64,000 nucleotides of DNA from Maridesulfovibrio ferrireducens (GTDB lineage: Bacteria > Desulfobacterota > Desulfovibrionia > Desulfovibrionales > Desulfovibrionaceae), in contig NZ_JAEINN010000012.1 of assembly GCF_016342405.1 (NCBI RefSeq), positions 92,936 through 156,935 on the forward strand. Direction: 5' to 3'. This document shows, one piece after another, positions 9,561 through 16,728 of this stretch. Made by a program: the position numbers and the translations under genes. The notes beneath the pieces are model-generated. The model was given only the letters and a program-made list of their open reading frames with translations. It did no database searches and was not told the origin of the DNA. Each line of letters starts with the position of its first letter. Within the stretch, counting starts at the first letter, position 1.

Positions 9561-9655
9561 GGAGAGGTGGCCGAGCTAGGCTGAAGGCGCTCGCCTGCTA
9601 AGCGAGTATAGGGCTTAAAACTCTATCCGGGGTTCGAATCCCCGCCTCTCCGCCA
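9561..9655 (+). tRNA. tRNA-Ser (anticodon GCU)
   Basis: Acceptor GGAGAGG pairs with CCTCTCC. The anticodon stem CTCGC/GCGAG encloses loop CTGCTAA with anticodon GCT at 9597-9599. There is a long class II variable arm, a GGTTCGAATC T-loop and an encoded CCA end. It decodes AGC/AGU. Promoter and terminator are both visible. Confidence 0.97.
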
Positions 9656-9667
9656 TGAATGTTAAAA

Positions 9668-9699
9668 AGGCAGTTGAAATTATTCAACTGCCTTTTTTT
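9668..9699 (+). terminator. Terminator of tRNA-Ser(GCU)
   Basis: A perfect 11-bp stem AGGCAGTTGAA / TTCAACTGCCT (9668-9678, 9683-9693) runs into seven T residues, 13 bp past the tRNA CCA end. Confidence 0.92.
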
Positions 9700-9847
9700 G
9701 TGTTTGAGAATTATGTCTTGCCAATTTATACGATTGTTTAATTTCGTGTACTTGTTTTATTCTGTTACCGTGTGTTATGCGTTTACCAGTTCAATTCCGC
9801 GGTGTTTTTTTATAATAATTGGCTGCTTGTAACTCGTTAGAGGATAA

Positions 9848-10507
9848 ATGCCTAATCTTGTCGGTATAATCATTGTTGATGACCATGCGTTAGTCAGAGA
9901 AGGTTTGAAGAACATTCTGAAGGCTCAGGACGGAATCAATGTCTTGGGTATGGCTGAGAATGGTCTTGAGGCTGTTCGCTTGTGTAAACGCTTAAATCCT
10001 GATGTTGTGCTCATGGATTTGTCTATGCCTGTTAAAAGCGGTGTTCAGGCTATTCAGGAGCTTGCAAAAGATGATGGGCGGATCAAGCTATTGGCTCTTA
10101 CTGCTCATGTTGATGCTGAGCACGTTTTTTTGGCTCTTGATGCCGGTGCATGTGGGTATGTTCTCAAAAATTCAACCAGCGAAGAGTTGGTAATGGCTAT
10201 TCGGACTGTGATGGAAGGTAAAGTTTATCTTGCACCGGGAATATCCGCAGAAGTTGCTAAAGGTTTTTTACAGAAAGGGCGTGGGGAAAGTTGTGACAAG
10301 CTTGAAACGCTGACTAAGCGGGAAAGAGAAATTTTGAAAAATATTCTCGCGGGCTACAAAAATCGTGAAATTGCCGACATTTTGATTATAAGCGTTAAGA
10401 CCGTAGAAAAGCATCGCGCAAATTTAATGAAAAAATTAGGGCTAAAATCCATTACGGAACTCAGAGCGTACGGCGAAGAGCTTTCTTCCCGTGATATATT
10501 TTTATAA
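9848..10507 (+). CDS. NarL/FixJ-family response regulator (orphan)
   Basis: 219 residues. The N-terminal receiver domain (about 5-120) has the acidic pair DD at 11-12, phospho-acceptor Asp57 in VVLMDLSMP, and the conserved Lys in GYVLKNS. The C-terminal LuxR-type helix-turn-helix (about 152-210) has LTKREREIL...GYKNREIA and SVKTVEKHRANLMKKL. It is probably a DNA-binding transcription regulator activated by phosphorylation. No histidine kinase is adjacent, so its partner lies elsewhere. It sits between the two tRNA-Ser genes and upstream of the prophage. The target is unknown. Confidence 0.92.
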   Translation: MPNLVGIIIVDDHALVREGLKNILKAQDGINVLGMAENGLEAVRLCKRLNPDVVLMDLSMPVKSGVQAIQELAKDDGRIKLLALTAHVDAEHVFLALDAGACGYVLKNSTSEELVMAIRTVMEGKVYLAPGISAEVAKGFLQKGRGESCDKLETLTKREREILKNILAGYKNREIADILIISVKTVEKHRANLMKKLGLKSITELRAYGEELSSRDIFL

Positions 10508-10685
10508 TCGAATATTTTTTGAGCTGTAACTGCTCAAATATAAGCTGATATTTTTAAAATTAGTCTTTTTTTTGAATTTTTCCTATGCAGATAATTTAAT
10601 GTAAGCTCAAAAACGAATATTTTAGCTGTTTTTAATAAAAACGGTTGACATTCTGAGCGATATCGACAAGGTTCATTTTGCGTTT

Positions 10686-10777
10686 GGAGAGGTGGCAGAG
10701 TCCGGTTGAACGCGGTAGTCTTGAAAACTATTGAAGGTGTGAGCCTTCCGGGGGTTCGAATCCCTCCCTCTCCGCCA
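10686..10777 (+). tRNA. tRNA-Ser (anticodon UGA), prophage attachment site
   Basis: Acceptor GGAGAGG pairs with the last CCTCTCC. The anticodon stem GTAGT/ACTAT encloses loop CTTGAAA with anticodon TGA at 10722-10724. Long variable arm, GGTTCGAATC T-loop, encoded CCA. It decodes UCA and other UCN codons. The 3' part from 10743 is identical to the copy at 56024, so the functional tRNA is now a host 5' part joined to a phage-supplied 3' part. Its original terminator is displaced to 56065. Confidence 0.96.
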
Positions 10778-10779
10778 TT
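10743..10779 (+). repeat. attL core (37 bp, tRNA-Ser 3' end)
   Basis: From GCCTTCCGGGGG through the tRNA CCA end plus TT. It is identical to 56024-56060. Strand exchange by the phage tyrosine recombinase must occur inside this stretch. Confidence 0.95.
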
Positions 10780-10815
10780 GAAATTAAAGGGTTAATTGTT
10801 CAATCTGGGTGCTAT

Positions 10816-10837
10816 GCGTAAAAGCAAGCGTAAAAGC
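10816..10837 (+). promoter_or_regulatory. Putative integrase arm-type sites, left
   Basis: Two copies of GCGTAAAAGC (10816-10825 and 10828-10837) in direct orientation with a 12-bp period, 37 bp inside attL and just before the integrase stop codon. The same GCGTAAAA pair with the same 12-bp period recurs inside attR (55923-55942), which is what arm-type integrase binding sites should look like. Confidence 0.7.
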
Positions 10838-10849
10838 GCACTCAGAAAC

Positions 10850-11890
10850 TTAGCCTTGCTTCATATTTATAGACCGCAGTGTATCCGCACTGTGGTCTTC
10901 TTTTTTGTCAAACACACGGTTTAACGCGCTTGTTTTACCGCATATCTTATGAATGTACCTGTTGGTTGTTTCAACGTTCCTATGCCGCAAGCTATCCCGC
11001 GTCTCTTCAAGATCAGAACTCGCAATCAACAATGATGCGGTAAGATGCCGAATTCCGTGGAATCCGAATGGCTTCACGTTAACACGCTCACAGATACGCC
11101 GCATATACTTTCCCCGGCTGGTGTATGGCTGGCCGTTCTCCCGGCAGAACACATACACGCTCTTAGCCTGTTTTTTATGCGCCTTAAGCTTTTCGTGCAG
11201 CTCGTTAGTCAGTGGCAACCAATCGAACTTCATGCCGCCGCCTTTTTTGCGAGTGCCGAGCTGTACAAGTCCACGCTCCAGATCCACATCGTTCCAGCGC
11301 AATCTGAACCCTTCGTCTTTCCGCGCTGCTGTGTGGAAATAGAAAAGCAGCATCAGTTGATCGTCAGGCTTTGCCGCCGCATGGACAGTCCAGAAGTCCG
11401 CTTCAGTGGGAACCTCCGCAGGTTTTTCATCCACTACATATTTCTTGATGGATGAAGCCGGGTTGATGCCGTCCAGATCATAAACATCAACAGCCCATAC
11501 CCACATTGCCGAAACCTCTTTGCGAAGCGTATTCGCCGCACCTGAACCGAACTCTGCCTTCACGTTTTTCATAGCGTTAAGGAACATCGGCTTTTTTAGT
11601 GCTTCAGGAGCCAGCTCTGGATGTATTGTCTGAAACAATCGTCTCATAGCCAGCCTTTTACGCTCAAAGGTTTTACGCACGAAGTTGTCCTTTGCGTGGC
11701 TTAAGTACGCTGTTGCCAGCGAGAAGACCGTGAGGATCTCCGCAGGTATTTCGACCTGAATCCAATCCTCTTTTTGCTGAACTACTTCCCACGATGTTGC
11801 GTCTCGTTTGCTGTCGAATAACTTTGACCGACGCTGTCCGTCGATCATCCGTTGCGCCCTCCATTTCCCGTTTTTCATTTTGTAAGGCAT
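10850..11890 (-). CDS. int: Phage tyrosine recombinase (integrase)
   Basis: 346 residues from the ATG at 11890, chosen because GAGGAG sits five bases upstream; a longer frame opens at 11920 without a good ribosome-binding site. It catalyses site-specific recombination between tRNA-Ser(UGA) and attP. The N-terminal arm-binding region has the KNGKWRA pattern, then a core-binding helical domain (about 55-150) and the catalytic domain with Arg180 (HTAARKDE), His258-x-x-Arg261 (FHGIRH), His283 and nucleophile Tyr292 (TNRYIH). The gene ends 71 bp from attL. It is the last gene of the leftward early operon and overlaps the excisionase-like ORF upstream. Confidence 0.95.
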   Translation of the reverse strand: MPYKMKNGKWRAQRMIDGQRRSKLFDSKRDATSWEVVQQKEDWIQVEIPAEILTVFSLATAYLSHAKDNFVRKTFERKRLAMRRLFQTIHPELAPEALKKPMFLNAMKNVKAEFGSGAANTLRKEVSAMWVWAVDVYDLDGINPASSIKKYVVDEKPAEVPTEADFWTVHAAAKPDDQLMLLFYFHTAARKDEGFRLRWNDVDLERGLVQLGTRKKGGGMKFDWLPLTNELHEKLKAHKKQAKSVYVFCRENGQPYTSRGKYMRRICERVNVKPFGFHGIRHLTASLLIASSDLEETRDSLRHRNVETTNRYIHKICGKTSALNRVFDKKEDHSADTLRSINMKQG

Positions 11891-12047
11891 GTTCTCCTCG
11901 CAATATTTTATCAATGACATCTGAGGAGAAGAGAATAGAGCCGCCTTTTTGGGGCTGAAACCCTCCCAGTGCTAGTTTGTTGCGATACACCCAGTTTAAT
12001 GGTTTACGCAATAGCTCAGCTACCTCTGGTGCGGTTAATGGCGGCAT
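11673..12047 (-). CDS. Excisionase-like helix-turn-helix protein
   Basis: 124 residues. Residues 1-60 read as a small MerR/excisionase-type DNA-binding domain (LTAPEVAELLRKPLNWVYRN, then GG...LFSSDVIDKIL). The start ATG has TTGGAG upstream. From about residue 54 the ORF runs in another frame over the integrase N-terminus for 218 bp, and that half looks like an overlap shadow rather than a domain. Position directly before int fits a recombination directionality factor. It could also be an integrase activator. A +1 frameshift would fuse it to Int, which is possible but unsupported. Confidence 0.7.
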   Translation of the reverse strand: MPPLTAPEVAELLRKPLNWVYRNKLALGGFQPQKGGSILFSSDVIDKILRGEHALQNEKREMEGATDDRRTASVKVIRQQTRRNIVGSSSAKRGLDSGRNTCGDPHGLLAGNSVLKPRKGQLRA

Positions 12048-12065
12048 GATCTATATTCTCCAACT

Positions 12066-12224
12066 CTATTCAGGTTCAGGAACGCTGACAAAAACATCGA
12101 GCTCAAAATTAGCCATCTTAATCATATCTTCGATCTCAGTAACAGTTTCTTCGCAACCCTCAGCTGGAATGCCTGAAATTCTGATTTCTACCGTGTAAGT
12201 TACTTCTTCTTGTTCTTCGCTCAT
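12066..12224 (-). CDS. Small acidic phage protein, unknown
   Basis: 52 residues from ATG 12224 behind GGGGGAA; an in-frame longer start at 12278 would overlap the upstream gene. The sequence is acidic, with alternating beta-type residues (TYTVEIRISG) and a helix (VTEIEDMIKMA). No recognised domain. It lies in the early operon between two other unknown genes; its stop is 18 bp from the excisionase-like start. Confidence 0.6.
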   Translation of the reverse strand: MSEEQEEVTYTVEIRISGIPAEGCEETVTEIEDMIKMANFELDVFVSVPEPE

Positions 12225-12228
12225 GATT

Positions 12229-12546
12229 TTATTCCCCCACCGCCTTCGCCGTTTTAAATTTATTACGAGCCATATCACTCAGGCTAGTTAATTTAGGTAA
12301 ATATAATTTCAATGTTTTTTCGGTTTTCGAAAATTCATTTGGCAGTTCTTCGCGTGGATAATGGTTTTGAAATATCTCACAAATCTTTATGCGAGACTTG
12401 GAACATGTATTGGATTTCCATCCGCCAACATAAAGATAAACTTCTACACACTTACAATGTCCTGAATATTCAAAAGAAACGGAGTGGTCCGTTGTGTTAT
12501 CTATTTTGAGACACATTCCTAAAAGTTTTGTGATTCTATCGTTCAT
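12229..12546 (-). CDS. Hypothetical phage early protein
   Basis: 105 residues, soluble, with several cysteines (GHCKCVEVYLYVGG). No family recognised. It starts 4 bp from the stop of the Dam-type methylase gene, so it is part of the same leftward early transcript. Confidence 0.6.
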   Translation of the reverse strand: MNDRITKLLGMCLKIDNTTDHSVSFEYSGHCKCVEVYLYVGGWKSNTCSKSRIKICEIFQNHYPREELPNEFSKTEKTLKLYLPKLTSLSDMARNKFKTAKAVGE

Positions 12547-12550
12547 GCTT

Positions 12551-13402
12551 TTATTGTCCCACCGCTAAAAGTGATCCCTGCTCCGGTAACCGATTCCGCT
12601 CCAAAGCCTCAGCCGTCTTCGGACTCAAATATAAAACCTCAGTGCGCGGCGCTGATTTATCCGCATACGCTTTGCGCTGAATTTGTGGCCAGCCCTTGAA
12701 AATTTCATCGTATAGTTCGGACGGGTAGCCGCTAACGACTACATAGCCCTCGACCGCATGAAGAGCTTCGGCTAGTTCGCGGTGATCCTTATCCGACATT
12801 TCAAACAGGTATGAACCTTGATTCAAGTTCCGACTGTCGTGAACATAAGGAGGATCAACATAGTAAAGCGCGTCATGGTCATATTTCTGAATGACTTCCA
12901 GCGCAGGAAGGTTTTCGATTACGACCCCGCGAAGCCTTTCAACAAAGGCCGGAATTTGATCGGGCCAAGTTGACCAATCCACTGCCGGAGAATTTGTATT
13001 TGCCCGTCTGGACCTGAAACCGTTCTTTGTGATGGAAACGCAGCTCTTCGAGCCGTAGCCGAAAAAGGAGCGAACTATCAGCCGTCTAGCGGCTTCGATT
13101 GGATCGGTTGTTTCTTCATATGAAATGTCAAATTCCGATCTTGCGAAAGGTGTAAGATGGCAACGTCTCCGCAATTCTTCGGCCTGAGTTTTGTCCTGCA
13201 GGACTGAAAAAAGAGAACAGAGTCGACCGTCCAGATCGTTCAGGACTTCGCATTTCACACGGTCCTTTTGCATCAGCACCGAAGCGGCTCCGGCGAATGG
13301 TTCGCAGTAGGTGACGTGGGGTGGTAGGTGTTCAATAACCCACGGGGCCATTTTCCATTTTCCGCCGTGGTAGCGTAGGATTGGGCGGGTTGGGTTAAGC
13401 AT
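12551..13402 (-). CDS. D12-class (Dam-type) adenine-N6 DNA methyltransferase
   Basis: 283 residues from ATG 13402 (AGAAGG upstream; the start overlaps the previous stop by 8 bp). It transfers methyl from SAM to adenine N6 in a short DNA target. Alpha-class order: the RYHGGKWKMAPW FxGxK region and EPFAGAASVL (SAM binding) near the N-terminus, then catalytic DPPY at about 183-186. No cognate restriction gene is present, so it is a solitary methylase. Likely uses are protecting phage DNA from host restriction or modulating phage promoters. The recognition sequence cannot be predicted; Dam-like GATC is only one possibility. Confidence 0.9.
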   Translation of the reverse strand: MLNPTRPILRYHGGKWKMAPWVIEHLPPHVTYCEPFAGAASVLMQKDRVKCEVLNDLDGRLCSLFSVLQDKTQAEELRRRCHLTPFARSEFDISYEETTDPIEAARRLIVRSFFGYGSKSCVSITKNGFRSRRANTNSPAVDWSTWPDQIPAFVERLRGVVIENLPALEVIQKYDHDALYYVDPPYVHDSRNLNQGSYLFEMSDKDHRELAEALHAVEGYVVVSGYPSELYDEIFKGWPQIQRKAYADKSAPRTEVLYLSPKTAEALERNRLPEQGSLLAVGQ

Positions 13403-13712
13403 TTGCTGCCTTCTCTGCTGCTTCGAGAGTCCAGTCCCCAGCATACGGTTCGATTAAAAAAGTTATACCTTTTTTTCTTTTACACCACTTGCTAGGCTTG
13501 CCAGAAATCCATTCCATTTCATGCGGCAACACTCCGAGCCTTTTCCCATTATCAGCAATGACGCTAACAGCACCATATCTGTTCATGTACGCTTTGTACT
13601 CTCCGGCTCGCGCTCTAGTATCGGTGGCAAATAAATCACCACGAATGTCGTGTAAGAGTTTAATTGTGGGGATTTCACCTTCGGGTATGTATTGAGGTAG
13701 ATATTTACGCAT
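13395..13712 (-). CDS. Hypothetical phage early protein
   Basis: 105 residues from ATG 13712 with GGAGGGG seven bases upstream. Its start overlaps the previous stop and its stop overlaps the next start, both as ATG-NN-TAA 8-bp overlaps, so translation is probably coupled. A GVLPHEMEWISG segment and a basic CKRKKG patch are visible. No domain recognised. Confidence 0.65.
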   Translation of the reverse strand: MRKYLPQYIPEGEIPTIKLLHDIRGDLFATDTRARAGEYKAYMNRYGAVSVIADNGKRLGVLPHEMEWISGKPSKWCKRKKGITFLIEPYAGDWTLEAAEKAANA

Positions 13713-14442
13713 TGTCCCACCCCTCCGGCTTACCGCACAATTCATAACGATAAACCCACACCCACGGATTGTCTTCCCATCGAGAACCATCTTTAGCGAG
13801 TAAGTCCCAGAGGGTTTCGAATGACCCTCTGGCTGTGCGTGTGAAGCCTTCTTCTTCATCTACAATTTTTGCACTGTAATCCTTGTAGAGAGGGTATCGG
13901 TCATTCATGTTGCCACAGAAGCCGACATGTTCAACCCCTTCTGCAATCGCGTCTTCTTCGCTGATCTGCCACAACCTCTGAACACGAACACTCGTAACTT
14001 TAAGCCATGTGCGGGCTGCCTCTTTAAAACAGCCGTTAGGGATGCCCTGTTTTTTGCTTATCCAGTTAGGCAAATTAGATGCAGGATCACTTGTTTTGTT
14101 CCATCGATCCGAAATCCTTTCCGGCAGTTTGCATAAGCGTTTTGCTCCATCAGCGAGAAATTTAATTTTCAGGATATCCCCGGAAAAAAGAGGACATTTG
14201 AATTCGAAAAAAGTATCAATGACTATTGCAGGTTCACGTTGCCAGAGTATATCGCCGGGCTGATAAGGTGCCCAATCTTGAAGAGGAATAAAATTACCGT
14301 ATTCATCCTCAATAAATGGTTTCCCGTCAGTGAGTTCAATGCAACTTGTAAATTTTTTAGGGACAAGCCGCCGAGTGTTGGTTTTTATTTTCATGCGGTT
14401 GGCTCGGGCCATAGGAGCGGTGAAGGGGATGGGTTTAGACAT
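13705..14442 (-). CDS. ASCH-domain-like phage protein
   Basis: 245 residues from ATG 14442 (CGGGAGGG upstream). The opening pattern KPIPFTAPMARA...NTRRLV and the YQPGDILWQRE strand are typical of phage ASCH-fold proteins related to the ASC-1 homology domain, thought to bind RNA or modified nucleotides. The ending WVWVYRYELC is also common to this family. It lies in the early operon with 8-bp overlaps on both sides. Biochemical role unknown; domain call moderate. Confidence 0.7.
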   Translation of the reverse strand: MSKPIPFTAPMARANRMKIKTNTRRLVPKKFTSCIELTDGKPFIEDEYGNFIPLQDWAPYQPGDILWQREPAIVIDTFFEFKCPLFSGDILKIKFLADGAKRLCKLPERISDRWNKTSDPASNLPNWISKKQGIPNGCFKEAARTWLKVTSVRVQRLWQISEEDAIAEGVEHVGFCGNMNDRYPLYKDYSAKIVDEEEGFTRTARGSFETLWDLLAKDGSRWEDNPWVWVYRYELCGKPEGWDNA

Positions 14443-14794
14443 TCTCACCCTCCCGCAACCTATCAACCCGCGCCAAATAGAGTGCAGAGCCTTTAAGCGA
14501 TACCCAGCCGCCGCAAAATGCGAGTAGAGTCCACCATGCAGAACAGATGATTAGAGTGATGACACATATCCCGTCTATTTTATTTACGAGTGAGTCGGCA
14601 TCAGAGGGTCTTTCCGGCTTTTTATTTTGAAAGAAAGTAGCGACTCCGTAGAAGAAAGAGCACCACTCAAGAATCATAAACGGGTAGGTCACTATTCCAT
14701 TATTAAAAAATACACCAAGTGCGAAAAGTAATAAAAGGACAACGTAAAGAAGAACGAACCCCTTGAACTCATCGTGTGTTGTTGACGTTTTCAT
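14435..14794 (-). CDS. Small membrane protein of the early operon
   Basis: 119 residues from ATG 14794 (GGGG with a six-base gap; ATG 14800 is the alternative). Three hydrophobic segments are visible: about 14-33 (LLYVVLLLLFALGVFF), 39-57, and 78-98 (ICVITLIICSAWWTLLAFCG). Likely an inner-membrane protein. No family recognised. Overlap with the ASCH gene suggests coupled translation. It could modulate the host envelope or exclude other phages, but this is only context. Confidence 0.65.
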   Translation of the reverse strand: MKTSTTHDEFKGFVLLYVVLLLLFALGVFFNNGIVTYPFMILEWCSFFYGVATFFQNKKPERPSDADSLVNKIDGICVITLIICSAWWTLLAFCGGWVSLKGSALYLARVDRLREGENV

Positions 14795-14803
14795 TCCCAT
14801 CCC

Positions 14804-15373
14804 CTACGAAAACGGATAAAAATTAGAGTCACGAAAATCAAAACCAGTGCTGCAAGCTTGTTCAAAAATCCTACAACTGGAATTCAGTTCATGTTTATTT
14901 GCCCAGGGCGCAAACTTTGAAACTGAATCTTGTTTTTCTTGTTGGTTTGCAATCTTCCGTGCTTCTTCCACCAGTTTTGTTTCTTCTATTGAAGCCTTTG
15001 CTGTTGTGCCTATTTCGTTTGCCTGTCTTCTTTCTCTCAACCATTTTGCGCGGAGCAGGGTGTTGTTCTCTTTCGCTTCCTCGCGAGTTTTGCGATACCA
15101 TGCGACATCAAATTCAACTGCGGGGATAAAGTGCTCCGACACAAGTTCCTGCACACTGAAATTGATACTCTCTTTATTGCAAGTCAGTGTGTACTGAGGC
15201 CGGACAGATTTACCCGGTTTGCCCGGCATCATCTGCCAGCCGAAGCCGTATCCCGAATGATACTGAGTGCTGTAAAGTCGGCCCTGATCGTCAATTTCGT
15301 AATTAAAACCTTTGATCTTTTTCCGCACCGGCTTTTGATCTTCTGCTTCAATAAAGTCTTTTTGATTTTTCAT
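14804..15373 (-). CDS. Hypothetical early protein with NUMOD4-like N-terminus
   Basis: 189 residues. The segment IKGFNYEIDDQGRLYST followed by a conserved-looking Y-G-F-G-W block resembles the NUMOD/HNH-associated DNA-binding modules of phage proteins, but no HNH nuclease motif follows. Instead there is a long charged helix (about 90-160). The start overlaps the upstream stop as ATGA. Possibly a DNA-binding protein; low certainty. Confidence 0.6.
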   Translation of the reverse strand: MKNQKDFIEAEDQKPVRKKIKGFNYEIDDQGRLYSTQYHSGYGFGWQMMPGKPGKSVRPQYTLTCNKESINFSVQELVSEHFIPAVEFDVAWYRKTREEAKENNTLLRAKWLRERRQANEIGTTAKASIEETKLVEEARKIANQQEKQDSVSKFAPWANKHELNSSCRIFEQACSTGFDFRDSNFYPFS

Positions 15374-15588
15374 AATGCCTCCTCAAATACGCACCGCATT
15401 CCGTCTTCGGTTAATACGGCTGTTACATTCTTTGGCCTGATTATGCAGAGCCTAGTCTTATTCATGCGTCCGTTATGGATTCGAAAACCCACCCAAAATC
15501 CGCGACAATCTAAGCGGTCAACTTGTGCCATGTATGAGTGTCGGCGCGGCGTTGCTTTTACCTGCACTCGCATTCCAGCTTTCAACAT
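15370..15588 (-). CDS. Small basic phage protein
   Basis: 72 residues. Basic N-terminal half (RVQVKATPRRHSY), small beta-rich protein. Overlaps the next gene by ATGA and starts 3 bp after the upstream stop. No family recognised. Confidence 0.6.
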   Translation of the reverse strand: MLKAGMRVQVKATPRRHSYMAQVDRLDCRGFWVGFRIHNGRMNKTRLCIIRPKNVTAVLTEDGMRCVFEEAL

Positions 15589-15590
15589 GG

Positions 15591-15800
15591 CTAATCTAGA
15601 TAAGCTCCGCGTTCACATCTTCTTGTCGGCTCTTCTGGTGGGCACTGTGGTTGTGCATGCTCTTTCAAACTGTGCAGATCCACTAACAGGCCGCCTAGAA
15701 TTGCACTGCCTCTGCCCGTTAGCTGAGGGCGCATTTCAAGCAGTCGTGCTCTCATGTTTTCCACTTCCTGATTCACATACGGATTCACTTGTTTTGACAT
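15591..15800 (-). CDS. Small hypothetical phage protein
   Basis: 69 residues from ATG 15800 (GGAG upstream). Mostly helical N-terminal half (VNQEVENMRARLLEMRPQL). Its first 65 bp overlap the end of the Cys-rich gene upstream in another frame. No family recognised. Confidence 0.55.
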   Translation of the reverse strand: MSKQVNPYVNQEVENMRARLLEMRPQLTGRGSAILGGLLVDLHSLKEHAQPQCPPEEPTRRCERGAYLD

Positions 15801-15948
15801 GACAATCTCCAAAAGCTTTGTTGCACTTCTTATGATCCCGCTCGAACTCTTTCACTTTTTCTGCACCGTTCAGAGTAGCGTGGCATCCACACGCCGAGCA
15901 GGTGCAATCGAAAGTCACTTTGCGGATAATTTTAAGATGCTGTAACAC
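15736..15948 (-). CDS. Small Cys-rich, probably zinc-binding phage protein
   Basis: 70 residues from a GTG that overlaps the stop of the upstream gene. CTCSACGCH (about 15-23), then KKC (about 40-42) and GDC (about 47-49), could bind zinc. Overlaps the start of the next gene by 65 bp. Real-gene support is the chained overlap and the Cys pattern. No family recognised. Confidence 0.5.
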   Translation of the reverse strand: MLQHLKIIRKVTFDCTCSACGCHATLNGAEKVKEFERDHKKCNKAFGDCHVKTSESVCESGSGKHESTTA

Positions 15949-16204
15949 CGTCTCTCACCAATGCGTTTTCTAAACGGGCAGCATGGGATGCGGCTTGAAA
16001 ATCGCCTTTAAATTTGTAGAGGGATTCAAGATATTTAACCGCTTCATGCACGGCTTCGCTTAAAGACTCTGTGCAAGCCATGCCCGGAGGATTCGGGAGA
16101 AGCTTGAAGCTGTTCGGACCATGCTCGCAAACCGAGCAGTCGGTTCCATCGCAAAAGCCTTCATTATGTTCGCAATTGGCGTAGTCAAAAATAGTGTCGC
16201 TCAT
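15932..16204 (-). CDS. Hypothetical Cys-containing phage protein
   Basis: 90 residues with a strong GGAGGAC ribosome-binding site. The N-terminal half carries CEHNEGFCDGTDCSVCEHG, a probable metal-binding knuckle, and the C-terminal half is a helical, basic region. No family recognised. Early operon member. Confidence 0.6.
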   Translation of the reverse strand: MSDTIFDYANCEHNEGFCDGTDCSVCEHGPNSFKLLPNPPGMACTESLSEAVHEAVKYLESLYKFKGDFQAASHAARLENALVRDGVTAS

Positions 16205-16230
16205 GATGTCCTCCGTTTTTTGAATGAGTT

Positions 16231-16647
16231 TTATTTTAAGCTGCAGAGCAATTCCTGAATCGCGGTTAACGCTTCGTGTCCTTCTTTGCGGATCTTTACT
16301 TTGTCGGAACAGCTGAGGCTTCCGTCTTTGATGCCTTCACCGTAAGCGGCAATAAATTCACCGAATTCCTTCACGACTTTGATAACGTCGCGTTCGCAAG
16401 AATCTGATTCGGGAAGTTTGATGAAAACACCGCCAAATTTTTTAGCTAAGAAATGAAGCGGCTCCACAGTCCGGCATATGCGCATAATCGGGATCAGCAT
16501 ATTTACGCCGAGTTTATGGCTGTCACTATCGGGGTTCAGTTCATTGAGCAGGACATGGTATTTTTTTTCTACAGCCTCAGCGACTTCTCGCGAGCATCCT
16601 GATTTTTGAACTATTTCGTGTAAAAGTTCGGTCAATGTCTTTGTCAT
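16231..16647 (-). CDS. Hypothetical phage early protein
   Basis: 138 residues from ATG 16647 (GGAGCG upstream). Predicted mostly alpha-helical and soluble, with repeated amphipathic helices (TLTELLHEIVQKSG; VIKVVKEFGEFIAAYGEG). No domain recognised. Lies between the ligase and the Cys-rich genes. Confidence 0.6.
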   Translation of the reverse strand: MTKTLTELLHEIVQKSGCSREVAEAVEKKYHVLLNELNPDSDSHKLGVNMLIPIMRICRTVEPLHFLAKKFGGVFIKLPESDSCERDVIKVVKEFGEFIAAYGEGIKDGSLSCSDKVKIRKEGHEALTAIQELLCSLK

Positions 16648-16728
16648 TATTCGCTCCGTTAAATAAACGCCCATTTCAACGTTGATATGGCTCTAAAAAA
16701 CCTTATTATTGTTGCTATGCTAAACGGT

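Noticed and set aside
9848..10507. Response regulator as part of the prophage
   Set aside because: It lies outside the left att repeat, before tRNA-Ser(UGA), and faces with the chromosome genes.
15131..15802. 223-codon plus-strand ORF
   Set aside because: Shadow of three small leftward genes with ribosome-binding sites and chained overlaps.
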